Of a DNA stretch of 64,000 bases, positions 62,930 through 64,000 are shown piece by piece. The notes under the pieces are model-generated. The model was not told the origin of the DNA and searched no databases. It was given only the letters and a program-made list of their open reading frames with translations. The DNA comes from UMGS1840 sp045661305 (GTDB lineage: Bacteria; Bacillota; Clostridia; UMGS1840). Every line of letters starts with the position of its first letter. The first letter of the stretch is position 1. Both the position numbers and the translations under genes were made by a program. Location: NCBI GenBank assembly GCA_045661305.1, contig JAZRFJ010000006.1:1-64000 (forward strand), given 5' to 3'.

Positions 62930-63364
62930 ATGTTAATGCCTAAAAGAGTAAAAAGAAGAAAACAGTTCAGAGGCAGAATGAAAGGTAAAGCTTTAAGAGG
63001 TAACAAAGTTACTTATGGCCAGTTCGGTATTCAGGCTGTTGAACCAGGCTGGATTACAGGAAACCAGATTGAAGCTGCCCGTATTGCCATCAACCGTTTT
63101 ATAAAAAGAGGCGGTAAAGTTTGGATTAAAATTTTCCCTGACAAACCTGTAACAGAAAAACCTGCTGAAACTCGTATGGGTAGCGGTAAAGGTTCACCAG
63201 AATACTGGGTAGCTGTTGTTAAGCCAGGCAGAGTTTTATTCGAGCTTGCCGGAGTAGATGAAGCAGTTGCAAGAGAAGCGTTGAGATTGGCTCAGCACAA
63301 GCTCCCAATCAAAACCAAAATTGTAATGCGTGAAGAAGTGGAGGAAGTAAGCGATGAAGGTTAA
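62930..63364 (+). CDS. rplP: 50S ribosomal protein L16
   Basis: A 144-residue L16: MLMPKRVKRRKQFRGRMKG, GLQAVEP-type FGIQAVEPGWITGNQIEAAR, RMGSGKGSPEYWVAVVKPG. It helps position the A-site tRNA. It begins three bases after rpsC with GAGGGAGG inside the rpsC end. Its 3' end overlaps the rpmC start by 11 bases. Confidence 0.98.
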   Translation: MLMPKRVKRRKQFRGRMKGKALRGNKVTYGQFGIQAVEPGWITGNQIEAARIAINRFIKRGGKVWIKIFPDKPVTEKPAETRMGSGKGSPEYWVAVVKPGRVLFELAGVDEAVAREALRLAQHKLPIKTKIVMREEVEEVSDEG

Positions 63365-63554
63365 GGAAATTAGAAATTTAGCTGATATTGAGCTTAATCA
63401 GAAACTCGCTGATCTGAAAGCTGAACTTTTTAACTTAAGATTAAATCATGCAACAAACCAGTTGGATAATCCGCTCAGAATGAAAGAAGTTAAGAAAACA
63501 ATAGCTAAAATAAAGACAGTGTTAAAAGAAAGAGAATTAGGTATTGACCGTTAA
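63354..63554 (+). CDS. rpmC: 50S ribosomal protein L29
   Basis: A 66-residue, two-helix protein: MKVKEIRNLADIELNQKLAD, LFNLRLNHATNQLDNPLRMK, then KTIAKIKTVLKEREL. L29 sits near the tunnel exit beside L23. Its ATG overlaps the end of rplP, with GGAGGAAG upstream, indicating coupled translation. Confidence 0.97.
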   Translation: MKVKEIRNLADIELNQKLADLKAELFNLRLNHATNQLDNPLRMKEVKKTIAKIKTVLKERELGIDR

Positions 63555-63592
63555 GTGATACTTAAATGGTAAATACACAAGGAGGATTTAAA

Positions 63593-63850
63593 ATGGCTGA
63601 AAGAGGCTTCAGAAAGGTGAGAGTCGGAGAAGTTGTCAGCGACAAAATGGATAAAACCATTGTTGTTAAAATCGAGGACTCCGTAAAACACCCGTTATAC
63701 AAAAAAATTATAAAAAGAAGTATTAAGCTTAAAGCACACGATGAATTAAATGAATGCGGTATTGGCGACAGAGTTGAAATCATGGAAACAAGACCGCTCT
63801 CCAAGGATAAAAGATGGAGACTCACAAAAATCGTTGAAAAAGCGAAATAA
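63593..63850 (+). CDS. rpsQ: 30S ribosomal protein S17
   Basis: An 85-residue S17: ERGFRKVRVGEVVSDKMDKT, HPLYKKIIKRSIKLKAHDEL, CGIGDRVEIMETRPLSKDKR. The frame begins at 63566, but AAGGAGG seven bases before ATG 63593 and the MAERGFRK start are decisive. The 111-base gap to rplN holds no clear feature other than the rplN ribosome site. Confidence 0.97.
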   Translation: MAERGFRKVRVGEVVSDKMDKTIVVKIEDSVKHPLYKKIIKRSIKLKAHDELNECGIGDRVEIMETRPLSKDKRWRLTKIVEKAK

Positions 63851-63961
63851 TAAATACTTTGAACTATACAAGTTTTTAATAAAGTGGTCTGCGAAAAAAG
63901 AGGCTATGTGGAATAAAATCTGTTTTATATAGCAGTTTTGCAGATGATAAGGAGGATTACT

Positions 63962-64000
63962 ATGATTCAGCAAGAGAGCAGAATGAAAGTAGCCGACAAC
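63962..64000 (+). CDS. rplN: 50S ribosomal protein L14, first codons
   Basis: Thirteen codons, MIQQESRMKVADN, before the window ends. AAGGAGG lies upstream of the ATG. The sequence and place after rpsQ identify L14. Confidence 0.93.
   Translation, partial: MIQQESRMKVADN

Noticed and set aside
1..64000. CRISPR arrays, insertion sequences, prophage or long direct repeats
   Set aside because: No regularly spaced repeats, transposase, integrase or phage structural genes were found; the similar UvrA modules and the two EF-G genes are ordinary paralogous domains.

Overview
The window is an AT-rich, densely coded chromosomal segment from a Gram-positive, low-GC Firmicute, most likely an uncultured member of class Clostridia. 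Supporting signs are AddAB instead of RecBCD, a Noc-type ParB paralogue, a T-box in front of ileS, Asp23/FakA/RecG gene order, an L7Ae-like protein beside rpsL, an SLH-domain protein, an LtaS-like enzyme, and many GTG/TTG starts with strong GGAGG sites. Promoters are easy to read: fourteen candidate sigma-A sites, all with 17-base spacers. TAA is by far the commonest stop; TGA is rare and TAG is used once (yidD), apart from an in-frame TAG inside fakA. No rRNA, tRNA, CRISPR array, prophage or insertion sequence was seen.

Layout. 1-7729: the end of a holA-like gene, an AEC permease, an MBOAT plus SGNH pair for surface polysaccharide O-acylation, then an ATP-grasp enzyme, a sodium:solute symporter and a YitT-type membrane protein. 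7752-11204: promoter, T-box and ileS (type 2, eukaryote-like). 11300-11460: two strong palindromic structures. 11482-18590 (minus): addB-addA-trxA, divergent from rpsU. 19235-26844: noc (minus) divergent from uvrB-uvrA and a secreted GH26-like protein. 26919-29595: rpmH-rnpA-yidD-yidC-jag, without dnaA beside it. 29625-32866: a YmdB-type phosphodiesterase and a polar amino acid ABC transporter. 32892-39412: asp23-fakA-recG-cysE-cysS-DUF523, with fakA interrupted by an amber codon. 39449-44621: an SLH protein convergent with an LtaS-like enzyme, then an EF-G paralogue. 44929-64000: rpoB-rpoC, L7Ae-like, rpsL, rpsG, fusA, tuf, and the S10 operon from rpsJ to the start of rplN in canonical order.

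How the genes work together. The right third is transcription and translation machinery. The centre combines DNA repair and recombination (AddAB, UvrAB, RecG), nucleoid occlusion, ribosome and RNase P parts, and membrane protein insertion. The left and middle parts add cell-surface work: O-acylation, a polyanionic polymer synthase, an S-layer-type protein and nutrient uptake.

The most unusual signals are a roughly 100-residue insertion in RpoC carrying a SWIM-type zinc-binding motif, a charged helical insertion and a long acidic tail in RpoB, the amber codon in fakA, a T-box whose tRNA-acceptor-binding bulge departs from consensus, a possible translational switch over the rpsJ start, and a three-way-junction palindromic element downstream of ileS.
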